From positions 6,843,579 to 6,907,578 of the forward strand of contig CM049307.1 in NCBI GenBank assembly GCA_026874595.1: 64,000 nucleotides of DNA. Reading direction: 5' to 3'. Below, piece after piece: positions 1 to 9,900 of this stretch; position 1 is the first letter of the stretch, and every line of letters starts with the position of its first letter. A program made the translations under genes and the position numbers. The stretch comes from Sipunculus nudus. Taxonomy: Eukaryota; Annelida; Sipuncula; Golfingiida; Sipunculidae. The notes beneath the pieces are model-generated. The model did not search any database. It was not told the origin of the DNA and saw only the letters and a list, made by a program, of their open reading frames with translations.

Positions 1-193
1 CGGTCTGAGTACCATGGTTCGGTGCCTGATCGAGAGATGCGGCGCAGACGTACACGTTAAGTCGTCCGACGGCTGGACACCCATACAGTCAGCTATGATG
101 GAAAACCAACAGGAAACAGCTGAAATCCTTTTGAATTACATTAAGAAATGCGGCAAAGAAACGTCGGAGGAAAGCGATATAGATGAATGCTGA
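1..193 (+). CDS. Ankyrin-repeat protein, C-terminal fragment
   Basis: An open frame enters from the left edge, with its first whole codon at base 2, and stops with TGA at 191-193. It gives about 63 residues. They include a repeat with the pattern LIERCGADVHVKSSDGWTPI, typical of one ankyrin unit followed by the start of the next, and end in a short acidic tail. Two complete ankyrin genes follow on the same strand, so this is probably the last part of a third family member. The 5' end lies outside the window, so overall length and repeat number are unknown. Ankyrin repeats bind proteins and the partner cannot be read from this fragment. Confidence 0.7.
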   Translation, partial: GLSTMVRCLIERCGADVHVKSSDGWTPIQSAMMENQQETAEILLNYIKKCGKETSEESDIDEC

Positions 194-662
194 GGCGTAT
201 GTGTTTAATAAGCGAACTGTCAGGATGTAATCCTGTTTCCTCCGCACACAGAATATACGTCGCCTGATTAGTGTTTTTAGTAGTGGAGCATTTAAACATT
301 TACGTCATTGGGTTTTTACTTTTACTTAAGCGTCATACCGGGTATTTCCAAGCGTTAGCTGTATACTGCACACCTGCCAGAACGTGGGTACGACGTCGTG
401 GTAACATAACCGCTAACACGTAGATTTTCCCGGATGTGTACTACGTCGGTTTACGTTTTGGAATTCACACAATCAGTGAGTCATCGTCGGTTTTCCCCAT
501 GTAAATCATATGCTTGCGTAAACAAGTCAGGAGGGTATGAGTCAGGAGAATTTTCCCCCAATCAGAGACTTTCTATTGGTTGTCACTAGGAAGCATTGTG
601 TATAAATGTGCCCGACCAGTGCCAACGTCTACATTTTGGATGAACGTCTTTATCGCCGTACC
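194..662 (+). promoter_or_regulatory. Intergenic region with TATA box for ankyrin gene 663-1802
   Basis: No convincing coding region is seen here. A TATAAAT box at 600-606 overlaps an out-of-place ATG at 606. A transcript starting about 30 bases after this box would begin after 606, so the ATG at 663 (context taccATGg) is the likelier start of the next gene. Confidence 0.55.
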
Positions 663-1802
663 ATGGCCAGCAGGCGGCAAATTGAAAGCATTGAACTTGC
701 TAGAGTGTGCGCTGAAGTGTCTGAGTACTCTACCCAGGGTGATAACTTCATAGACACGTCTGCGTACTCAACAGAAAGCGTTAATGTCATAGACGATGAC
801 ATGAATACAGGGGAAACACTTTCAGAAATGGACACCTCATTGACGAGCATTGACAACGGAACTGGCGGGCTATTACTTGTGTCGAATCCGACGTGTACCT
901 CGGTTCATATGTCGGTTTGTGAAGGGTTTGACCCCGAGCTGGACGAGAAGAGAGCTCCCTTTTGGACTCAAGGGTCCCCTTTCTCTCTGCAGTTGGCCTT
1001 TCACATGGCGAAACGCCGTGGTCTTGGGTTGCACGTTTTGCCTGTTTTCCTGAAAAACGCCAAGCGGTTCGTGAACAACATATTTGAAGACGTCGGGATG
1101 GGCACGGACGAAACACTTTTACACAGTTGCATAAAGAATTGGAGCAGGGAACGTGCTGCCACGGGGATACTGCGCGACCTAACGCACAGCCGAGGGATCA
1201 ACAAGACCGATATGAATGGCGACACCTGCTTGCACCTGGCCGTTAAGAAGGGTATGTATTCACTGGTTAGGCAGTTGGTGGCTCGCGGTGCTGACACAGA
1301 GGCTAGAGACGCGCACGGGAACACACCGTTGCATTTGGCTTCAGCCAGAGGTGACACGATGTGTGCTATGGCTCTGACATTGTACCTGACGCATGCAGAA
1401 GTGAAAAAATATCTACGTTACAGACCGTTTAACAGAGTCCCCCCAAGGCCGAACATTTTGAATTACGACGGGCAGACGTGCGTACATTTGGCTGCGGAAG
1501 GTGGGCACAAGGACCTGCTAGGTTGCCTCAAACCGCTGCTGGAGGATGTCGATGCGCCAAATGGAAAGACGGGAAAGACTGCACTGTACGAAGCAGCTGA
1601 GTCCGGCAGATTAGACATGGTACGATATTTGGTAAATGAATGTTGGGCGAATGCACACGCGCGAGCGTGGAACAGGAGTTCTCCCTTGGAAGCTGCAATG
1701 TCGAACGGGCACGAGGAATGTGTTATGTTTCTTGTAGGGTTGGGTGCTGTGCGCCCGGACAATTGCGACAGCGAAGACGACAGCATGAACGAGAGTGGAT
1801 AG
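663..1802 (+). CDS. Ankyrin-repeat protein, IkB-like layout
   Basis: The protein has 379 residues from the ATG at 663. An in-frame ATG at 606 is rejected because it sits inside the TATA box. The first 120 or so residues are Ser/Thr- and acid-rich. At least five ankyrin units follow, recognisable by phrases such as NGDTCLHLAVKKG, HGNTPLHLASARGD and DGQTCVHLAAEGGH, and the tail is short and acidic (DSEDDSMNESG). An acidic N-terminus followed by an ankyrin stack and an acidic tail resembles IkB/Cactus inhibitors of NF-kB. Ankyrin IkB mimics are known in several insect and vertebrate DNA viruses. A role in damping host immune signalling is inference, and no DSGxxS degron is seen. It is a clear paralogue of the gene at 2194-2988. 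Confidence 0.75.
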   Translation: MASRRQIESIELARVCAEVSEYSTQGDNFIDTSAYSTESVNVIDDDMNTGETLSEMDTSLTSIDNGTGGLLLVSNPTCTSVHMSVCEGFDPELDEKRAPFWTQGSPFSLQLAFHMAKRRGLGLHVLPVFLKNAKRFVNNIFEDVGMGTDETLLHSCIKNWSRERAATGILRDLTHSRGINKTDMNGDTCLHLAVKKGMYSLVRQLVARGADTEARDAHGNTPLHLASARGDTMCAMALTLYLTHAEVKKYLRYRPFNRVPPRPNILNYDGQTCVHLAAEGGHKDLLGCLKPLLEDVDAPNGKTGKTALYEAAESGRLDMVRYLVNECWANAHARAWNRSSPLEAAMSNGHEECVMFLVGLGAVRPDNCDSEDDSMNESG

Positions 1803-2193
1803 CTTAATACGAAAGTGTATACACTATGAGTGTTCCTGTGCCTACTAATTATCCCGCAATGACAGCACTGGCTGATGAACTGGGGGGAGGGGGGGGGGGG
1901 GCTTCGCTTTCCGGATACACCGTTGTTCAACCCTAAACAAACACTACCAATGACGTGGCTGTGTGTGACCGTGAACAAAAATCCCACATGTCGGATGACA
2001 CATTATCATGCTGTGATTTGTGGGGAAATCCGACGTTACCAAAATTAGAGATTACCTCAAAAATGTGACTTTCGGATATTCCATGGGTTAAAAATAGATG
2101 TCGTTTTAGCGTATAAATATATGACTGTTCTGGTAGTATGTGATCACATACCTTTGCAGTTCACTGTTCGTTTACACGTTTAGAGACAGAGAC
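1803..2193 (+). promoter_or_regulatory. Intergenic region with G-run and TATA box
   Basis: This gap between the two ankyrin genes holds a nearly pure G tract at 1882-1901, probably unstable in length. It also has a TATAAAT box at 2112-2118, which fits transcription of the next gene from about 2140. No gene is seen. Confidence 0.5.
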
Positions 2194-2988
2194 ATGTTTT
2201 GTTCGACGGAGTCAGTCGAGGCTGGGATGCGTAGACTTCACATAAGCGAAAACAGCACCGTCAAAGACATACGCGAGAACAGCACCGCCAAAGAAGTCAC
2301 GGTTTCTGGTGCCCCACAGGACGTATCGTCCACCCCGTGTCACTTTCTCTCCCGTGACAGTGCCGGTGAGACGTTTCTGCACAATTGCATATTAGCCGGG
2401 ATGGAAGGCTGGGCGATATCGGTACTAGACAGAATGGACGGGCCTGGAGTCCTCGACATAGTAAACATACAAGGAGAAACCTACCTCGAGCTGGCTGTTA
2501 GACTTTGCATGCACCAACTCATCCGGCATCTAGTGATGCGCGGAGCGGACGTTACGAAAAGGGACAGACACGCGAACACCCCACTGCACTTGGCTTGCCA
2601 GCGCAAGTGCTCGGAATGCTTGAAATCACTGACATGCTGGGCCGGCTTTGTGATGATGGACAAGCCGGATTTCTACAGGAATCTCACGGGTGTTATGAAC
2701 GCGGACGGTCGCACCTGCATGCACATAGCAGCAGAAGCAGATGCCAGGGACATGCTGAACTATCTTTTATTCGCGCTGCACGCGGATCCCAACTGTAAAG
2801 AAGGCAAACGAGGCCTGACACCGTTACATGAAGCTGTTCTGCGTGGCAATGTGGACATGGTGAAGTATCTGTTATTAGAAGCCGGAGCTGACATATCTCT
2901 CGAATCCTACGATAGGGAAACAGCACGTTCACTGGCATACGCTACAGACAATTCAGAGATGTGTATGTTCTTACGGATGATCGAGTGA
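2194..2988 (+). CDS. Ankyrin-repeat protein, paralogue of preceding gene
   Basis: The protein has 264 residues. An in-frame ATG at 2140 lies only about 25 bases from the TATA box, where the transcript should begin, so the ATG at 2194 (MFCSTES) is preferred. Ankyrin units include GETYLELAVRLCMHQLIRHL, HANTPLHLACQRK, DGRTCMHIAAEAD and GLTPLHEAVLRGN. Near the N-terminus two short repeats (ENSTVKDI and ENSTAKEV) are seen. Order and wording of the units match the gene at 663-1802, so the pair arose by duplication and then diverged. As for its neighbour, an IkB-like or other host-protein-binding role is inferred from family only. Confidence 0.75.
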   Translation: MFCSTESVEAGMRRLHISENSTVKDIRENSTAKEVTVSGAPQDVSSTPCHFLSRDSAGETFLHNCILAGMEGWAISVLDRMDGPGVLDIVNIQGETYLELAVRLCMHQLIRHLVMRGADVTKRDRHANTPLHLACQRKCSECLKSLTCWAGFVMMDKPDFYRNLTGVMNADGRTCMHIAAEADARDMLNYLLFALHADPNCKEGKRGLTPLHEAVLRGNVDMVKYLLLEAGADISLESYDRETARSLAYATDNSEMCMFLRMIE

Positions 2989-3538
2989 AACGTGATATGG
3001 ACAGATATATTTTGGTTTATTTGACATGAACGTGCATGAATTTGATTTGTTTATACGTTTTTACTTGGTATAAATGTGATGTATCGTGTACGGTGTTGTT
3101 TGTTTTTTATTGTTTCGTGTTTTATGTTAGACAGCATTAATGAACGTGATTTATGCCAGCCTTCGTTTTGTGCACTTGTCAAATGACGTTCCAATGTATG
3201 ATGGTATGGATGACGTGTGTGGTAGCTAAAGTGTGGGTCGGTTGCAGCTCAGTTGACTATAAGTCCCCTGAGCTATACTGATGGTGCTTTGTTTTATAAT
3301 GTAAACAATGGTATCACATCATGCCAATCCCTCTTTTCACACCCCGCATTTTATATCCGATCGGGTTGTACAAGCGCAACAGACGAAGGGTCAGATTGGT
3401 CGTTATTTGGTGTACGTATTTGTGTTTCTGGTCCTAGCGGTTGAATCAGGTATTGGGGTGGATAAAGTCACTGTCACAGTTACTGTGACTTACGTCAACT
3501 GATCGTTCATCAAACGGTCCATGGCATGATAAAACAAA
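2989..3538 (+). other. Intergenic region, no clear gene
   Basis: This AT-rich spacer of 550 bases separates the ankyrin genes from the long coiled-coil gene. A perfect 8-bp inverted repeat (GTCACAGT/ACTGTGAC) lies at 3473-3489. A 64-codon frame at 3308-3502 includes one hydrophobic run, but no promoter or composition signal supports it. Confidence 0.4.
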
Positions 3539-6500
3539 ATGCACACTACACGCATGTGGACACCGCGTTTCAGGTATGAATCACGACGGAAACACAGATC
3601 ATACCCGGCGGATCGAGCGTCGTTCTCCAGGAACGGGTGCAGGCAGTCTTACAGGAGCCTGAAAGAGCAAGTGCACAGACACGAGGACCCGTCACGTCCG
3701 GGCAGTTTCCCGCCACTACGGCAGGATGCAAGAGTTTACGACCAGGTCCGGTCCAAAGCGTTTCCCTACGAAGGCGGCTACGGCCCTAAAAAGGCGTACG
3801 CCCATTACACAGATGTACCCAACATGGATTCCCAACGGGTATCCCTTGACGTGCCAACACCTTGGCCAGAGGGACATCCCGACATGCTCCACGAGTTAAA
3901 GGAACGGTTTGAACTGCTGGACAAAGAACGCGTTTCCGCAGACGTCCTGGCAATACAAACCGTCCGGGACCGCGAAACACGTCGGGAATTTCACAATCTG
4001 TGCGAACAACTGGACCGCACGAGGCGGGACGCGGAAAGGATGAAAGACACGTACGTGGAACTGGCAAGACAGAGAAACCTACTGCACCGTGAACTGAAAC
4101 GCGCCCGTGCACTCCGTTCAGTGCGTTGCATAGCTGTACCGTCGTGCGATACGACGGTGGGTGACACGGCGTACGGGCCTCCGCCGGCCCAAAAGGTGAC
4201 GGACGCCGTGGTGTCTTGCCTGTCGAATGCGCCTTTGTCTGCTGCCGGTTCACGTCCTGTGTTGGTTCATCCGACGGACCTCAGCAGGGAACTCTTGCGT
4301 ACTTTCACCGGGGGGTCCTCCGCTTGCACAGGAGCCGTCTTGTCACTGCCTACAGATATGCTCGTTTTTCAATACGTCGCATCTTCCCTGTGTCGGTCTT
4401 TGTCCTCTGACGTCACCACCGCGCTTTACGGTAAGTTCAAGAAGGAATGGGCGCACCATGTTGATATGGCCGTGGGCGATCCCCTCGATATCACAAAGTG
4501 TGCAGCCCAAATTCGCGTGTCCGTAAAAAATTTCCAAGGTTATCTCGAGAACCACATCAGAGAGCTTTCTGCAGAACTCGTACAACGGGTGGTGCAGCGT
4601 GTAAAACTCCAGGGAAACTACGAGATGTACTGTACATGGACCCTCTCGTTGGGCGCAGTGCCTTACGTGCGTTTACCCCCAGGATCAGGTAACCTCAGCC
4701 CTTGCGTGTGCTCTGGATGGAAATGTGGCTCAACCGAGACCTCCGCCTCAGAGAGCGTTCTTTTGTCAGCCTTGCGTACCTGCTCCACGAAGCTCTGCGA
4801 CTGCAGACAAGGGCATGTCCGAGTCCTTTCACCGGAAGAATGCGTTTTGGTATACCTGGGACCCCAGTCCGGCTTCGGGGTGTCTGTGATGGACCGATCA
4901 TTTTTCCCGCCGGGCTCCAAGTTTGGGGTGGTATACCCGCACAAACATTTCCGGTGCGACCCGATGGCCACAGCCTGTGGGCAAGTTCTGATGTACAGCA
5001 GGGCACGTGGTTTGTTACAAAGCCTAGCAGAAAACTCGCACATATTCAACTCTAAACCGTGCGTGCTTTTAGGGCAAAAGAGCATGCCTAAAAAACCTGC
5101 CGAACAGGATGACGACCCGTCTAGCGAAAGAGAGGTCTGTCGCAGGGCACTGAACGCTGCAGAGGAAAAGGTCAATTCTGCCACTTTGGCCGCAGCTAAA
5201 CTTCACAGGCAGTTGATGTCATGTAAAGCGAAAGAAAAAACCACAGACGATATGATGAAACTGTTGGGCACAGCCGCGGAATCCGATAGCGCTATCACAC
5301 GCGGAGCTTTGAAAAAACTGGTGCCGTGTATCGTGAGCGGAGTCGCGGGTGACTGGGGTAGCATGTACGCTAACCTGCGTGATCTGCAGAAACGGATCAC
5401 CGCAGGCGGTACGCTTGACGACGCGAGAGCACCTCTGTCTTCATCGTCCACATTTCCGGGTACGGGCCCGAAGTTTAGCCGTGCCCCTCAACGTAACACA
5501 CAGCGTGTCTGTGGTAGTACGGATCATGCTGGCGACGGACTGCCCTCCGGCCGCTTGTACGATGGCAGTTTGTCACGCCCTGGAGTCAGCGACCTAGACG
5601 CCACGTCAGGCGTCAGGTACAACGTGCGCGAATTAGAAAGAACCGCGGCCGAGCTGGACATGCAGAGGGGTGTGGCCGAAGCATTGTCCTGGTTCAGTAA
5701 GCCGTCGGCTGAAAAGGAAGCCCTGAGAAGGGCAGAACGCAAGAACGCGGAAGCCGAAAGGGTCATGCAGTACCTGATCGATCTCGTGGAACAGTCAGGG
5801 CACGCGCTGGACCTGCATAAACACCAAGCCGCCATACACGCCCAACGGTACGTACAGCTGACCGCCCAACTGAACGAATACCAAGAGGAGCAGCGTCGCT
5901 TGGGTGAAGCCGTTCACCTTTACGAGAAATTTATCGAGGAACGCCTCGAACCCACAGAAGAAATGGCCGGTGAACCAATGTGGGACGGCGAAAGGGCTCC
6001 ACCGAGTCGCGCACTTTTGAAACACCTGAAAAACCTTCAACGGGACGTGAAAAGAGCCGTCGATTCGTGTAAAACCGAACAGCGGACAGCAGAGGAACTT
6101 GAGGAGGAAATAGCTGACGACGCGCACGGCCTGTGGCGAGGAGTGTCAGACGTGTACGGGCCCAACCGGCCCGTAGAATCGGGTGGCATCGGGCCGCCCA
6201 AAAGCCGGTCCGCTGCGGGGCCGACAGTCGTTGACGTCACAAACCAGATGGACCCTGTGTTTGGAGAAGTGTTGGGCCACCGGCTGAGCACCGCTGTCCC
6301 GGACGTGAAGGCGTACGCAGACATGGAGCGTGAACAATGGGCTTCAGTTACCATGAACATGCTCAATTTCAACCAAGTGTCGACCTACACAAACAATGCC
6401 GTGCGGTACATACCACGCAAGGAAACCAACAGAGCCCTCGTCAAACCATACCTCGAAATGGTGTTTCCGAACGTGACGCCGGAATTTGACGTTGACCCGT

Positions 6501-6790
6501 TACCGTTAGACGGTGACCCTGCCGCGGAAAGAGGGCGCACCGTGAACGCGCTGGACGAAACGCAATTCGCAGTGGTGCACGCGGCATTCCAACTTTCTGT
6601 CGCAGGTATGACGCTGCGCCAGTTTTCGAATCATTTAGAAGTGGCTGCGGAAAAGGAGAGTGCTGGCGTACCGTGTAAACGAGAAATGCGAAATGGAGAA
6701 AGCAGTGAAAGAAAAGATGTGCATATGGACCCCTTCACGGAAGCAGGTGTCCGTTCCGGCATAATAGACAGGTCGTCTGTGCAAATTTGA
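3539..6790 (+). CDS. Large coiled-coil protein, tegument-like, unassigned
   Basis: This is a 1083-residue protein starting at ATG 3539 and followed by a polyadenylation signal (AATAAA) near 6817. The first 100 residues are basic and Arg/Tyr-rich. Heptad-like, charge-rich stretches suggest coiled coils at roughly residues 115-190, 520-560 and 690-860. A Cys-containing central part (around residues 390-470) lies between them. There is no signal peptide or membrane segment. Size, coiled coils and lack of enzyme motifs would suit a structural or tegument protein, but I do not recognise a family. The gene converges on the minus-strand EGF gene with 174 bases between the stop codons. Confidence 0.6.
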   Translation: MHTTRMWTPRFRYESRRKHRSYPADRASFSRNGCRQSYRSLKEQVHRHEDPSRPGSFPPLRQDARVYDQVRSKAFPYEGGYGPKKAYAHYTDVPNMDSQRVSLDVPTPWPEGHPDMLHELKERFELLDKERVSADVLAIQTVRDRETRREFHNLCEQLDRTRRDAERMKDTYVELARQRNLLHRELKRARALRSVRCIAVPSCDTTVGDTAYGPPPAQKVTDAVVSCLSNAPLSAAGSRPVLVHPTDLSRELLRTFTGGSSACTGAVLSLPTDMLVFQYVASSLCRSLSSDVTTALYGKFKKEWAHHVDMAVGDPLDITKCAAQIRVSVKNFQGYLENHIRELSAELVQRVVQRVKLQGNYEMYCTWTLSLGAVPYVRLPPGSGNLSPCVCSGWKCGSTETSASESVLLSALRTCSTKLCDCRQGHVRVLSPEECVLVYLGPQSGFGVSVMDRSFFPPGSKFGVVYPHKHFRCDPMATACGQVLMYSRARGLLQSLAENSHIFNSKPCVLLGQKSMPKKPAEQDDDPSSEREVCRRALNAAEEKVNSATLAAAKLHRQLMSCKAKEKTTDDMMKLLGTAAESDSAITRGALKKLVPCIVSGVAGDWGSMYANLRDLQKRITAGGTLDDARAPLSSSSTFPGTGPKFSRAPQRNTQRVCGSTDHAGDGLPSGRLYDGSLSRPGVSDLDATSGVRYNVRELERTAAELDMQRGVAEALSWFSKPSAEKEALRRAERKNAEAERVMQYLIDLVEQSGHALDLHKHQAAIHAQRYVQLTAQLNEYQEEQRRLGEAVHLYEKFIEERLEPTEEMAGEPMWDGERAPPSRALLKHLKNLQRDVKRAVDSCKTEQRTAEELEEEIADDAHGLWRGVSDVYGPNRPVESGGIGPPKSRSAAGPTVVDVTNQMDPVFGEVLGHRLSTAVPDVKAYADMEREQWASVTMNMLNFNQVSTYTNNAVRYIPRKETNRALVKPYLEMVFPNVTPEFDVDPLPLDGDPAAERGRTVNALDETQFAVVHAAFQLSVAGMTLRQFSNHLEVAAEKESAGVPCKREMRNGESSERKDVHMDPFTEAGVRSGIIDRSSVQI

Positions 6791-6964
6791 GACATCAGCA
6801 AAGAACACACATGTTTAAATAAAAAATATATCTGTTGTTTATTTCATATCAAATAAAACTATATCTGGTTGACAGCCTGGACATTTATTTTGCATATCCT
6901 AGCATGCAGTCCACACGCTCTATCGGGCAGTGTGGTCATGATCTGTTGTCAGGATATGACATCA

Positions 6965-9900
6965 CTACACATACTCGAACAGAACCCGGAGGCTTAACAA
7001 GACAACCGCTATGTGTTCATCACGCCAGGCAGGCTTGCTTGTATTAATGTCCCTGCATTGCCTTCCCGTTTTGTCAGGTTTCCAACAGAAGGCACGAAAG
7101 TGTTCCCTCCACCGACCAGTGTCCTCGAGGTCTGTGCCGCCTGTCTGACACACACCAGTGACGGGATCACATTTAAACCATACGCCGTTTGGACAGACGG
7201 GGCACAACATCATGCAGTTGGGACCGTACGTCCCTTCGCCGCAATCCGAGTCGCAGAAGACGCCTTCTCTGCCAGCTTTACATCGGTAACATTTCCCGTC
7301 AAATGGGCTGCATGTGCTTTTTGCACAAGATGGCGGACAGGTGCTACTGCAGTTATTCCCCCAATGACCGGTCGGGCAATCCGCGTTGCAGTAGGCGCCT
7401 TCTTTGCCAGCTATACATTGGTAGCATTTCCCATCGGCTGGGTTGCATTTGCCATTTGCACAGGACGGCGAACAGGTGTTACTGCAGTTAGTCCCCCACA
7501 CACCGGTCGAGCAATCCGCGTCGCAGAAGTCGCCTTCTTTGCCAGCTATGCATTGGTAGCATTTCCCGTCGAATGGGTTGCATGTGCCATTTGCACAGGA
7601 CGGCGGACAGGTGTTACTGCAGTTGGTCCCCCACACACCGGTCGGGCAATCCGCGTCGCAGAAGTCGCCTTCTTTGCCAGCTATGCATTGGTAGCATTTC
7701 CCGTCGAATGGGTTGCATGTGCCATTTGCACAGGACGGCGAACAGGTGTTACTGCAGTTAGTCCTCCACACACCGGTCGAGCAATCCTGGTCGCAGAAGT
7801 CGCCGTCCTTGCCAGCTTTACACTGGTAACATTTTCCATCGAATGGGCTGCATTTGGATTTCGCACAAAACAGCGAACAGGTGCTACTGCAGTTATTCCC
7901 CCAAACACCGGACGGGCACAAGCTTTCACACCTCGGCCCCGTGTACCCGTTTGTGCACGGTGCACAATGTCCGTTTTCATGGTGGCAGCTGGAGCGGTTC
8001 CAGCATCCGTCACCGCATACACTGACACAACTCTCCCCCCAAAGTCCACTGTCGCAACGTTGAGTGCAGCGCTCGCCCACGTACCCGGCCTGGCACGTGC
8101 ACGAACCGTTCACCATGTTGCATTTCCTGACAGGTATACCATTGTCAACAAGGGATCCATTGCATTCAGGCGTACACGAAAAGGCACATTCTGAACCCCA
8201 TGTGTCTGCTGAGCACGTTTCATTGCAGTACTGCCCTTTGTAACCGGCCTGGCACAAGCAGCTGCCGGAAATGGGGTCGCATAACGGATACGTTGTTTTC
8301 CGAACAGAATTCATATTCCGTGCACGTACACAACGGCCTGGGCACGTGTTCGAGCAGGACGGGCCGTACGTGCCGTTTGCACAGAGTTCCTCACAGTGTT
8401 TACCCATGTACCCCGGCTGGCAAGTGCACGTCCCGTTTATATGATTGCAGGTCGGCTTATGACTGTTACCTGTGGTGATGCACCGGCTAGAGCAATTTCG
8501 GGAACATTTCGTACCCCACCTGCCTGTAGAGCATACATCCGCGCATTTGTGTCCCGTATAGCCGTCCTTGCACAAACACGTTCCATTAAACCGGTCGCAC
8601 CTAACATTTGAATCCAAGGCGGTCCCGTTGCAATTGACCGGACAAGTATTGTGACAGTTTTCACCCCATTCCTGCTGGCTGCATATTTCCGAACATGTCG
8701 GACCTTTGTAACCAGCTTTGCAGCTACACGCTCCTGTCTCTTTTGCACACACACGCCACGTGTATCTGGAAACCGAATTCTGAACATTTGTCCTGATCTT
8801 CCAAATATGGTTGGCGGGGGCGTGCATGCAGTTTTCAGGACACGTTTTTGCACAATTGATTCCATACTTGTTATTAGGACACTCCGTGCTGCAACCCTTG
8901 CCGTAGTAACCTGGACAGCAACTGCAAGACCCGTTTTGCTTGTCGCATAAACGGATACCTTTTACTGGTACACAATTGTTGGAACATGTCCTGGTACAGA
9001 TATCATCCAATGTCCCCGGAGGGCACGTCACGTTGCAGCGGGCACCCTTAAAGCCTGGAAGGCATGAACATCCGCCGTTTACCGCATTGCATTTTCTGTG
9101 TGAACAACCCTGCGAACAGTTGAAGGCACAGTGAAGACCCCACTGACCTGACCTGCATGCATTGGCGCATTTTCTGCCTTTAAATCCAGGCCGGCAATCG
9201 CATACACCATCTGTTGATCGACAAACTGCTGTTCCTTTAATTACCGTTCCGTTTTTCGTCTTGTCGTCCGGTTCACGCAGACAACCTGCCGAACACTTGA
9301 GGTTGCAACCGAGCCCGAACGTTCCGTTCGAGCACAACTTGTTACATCTCTGGCCTGCGTAACCCGCATTACAAGAGCAGGTTCCGTTTGAAGGGTAGCA
9401 AACAGGCTTGGTACCCCTTTCCCTCATGCATCCTGATGAACATTTTCGTGCGCAGTTTTTACCCCAACGTCCACTGTTGCAGGTTGTGTTGCAAAGCCTC
9501 CCTCTGAGGCCGGCCTTGCACCCTTGTGAACACGTTCCCGTGTATCCCATACACACACGTCTGTAGCATCCTGTTGAGCAATTCTGTTTGCATTCGCGTC
9601 CCCAGTATCCCACAGAGCACACTGGACGGACACATATGTACCGGTGTTTCTTTTCGCAATCGACGTTTCCCTTCTGATCCTTGTGTTTGTAATTGCCTAC
9701 TTTTGTATCGCCATCAAAATGAAAGAGGTGACATTCGGGAGTTTTGATGACTTGATTGTTTTCGGAGAACATTGTCCACGTTTCTGAAATATTCACTTGT
9801 CGCAACAGTTTGCTTACAGAGTCGCTTTTGAAGTCATACCCTTGGTCGGATATGACAGGCAAACGCCCTCCTGCGCACTGGCAGCAACTTTTTGCCTCCT

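Noticed and set aside
606-662. Upstream ATG extension of the ankyrin gene
   Set aside because: The ATG is part of the TATA box and would not be in the mRNA.
3308-3502. 64-codon frame with a hydrophobic stretch
   Set aside because: Ends in a repetitive VTVTVTV tail made by a simple repeat; no promoter or paralogue.
7013-8194. 393-codon plus-strand open frame opposite the EGF gene
   Set aside because: It mirrors the Cys-rich 135-bp repeats of the minus-strand gene, has no promoter, and repeats with the same period; an antisense by-product.
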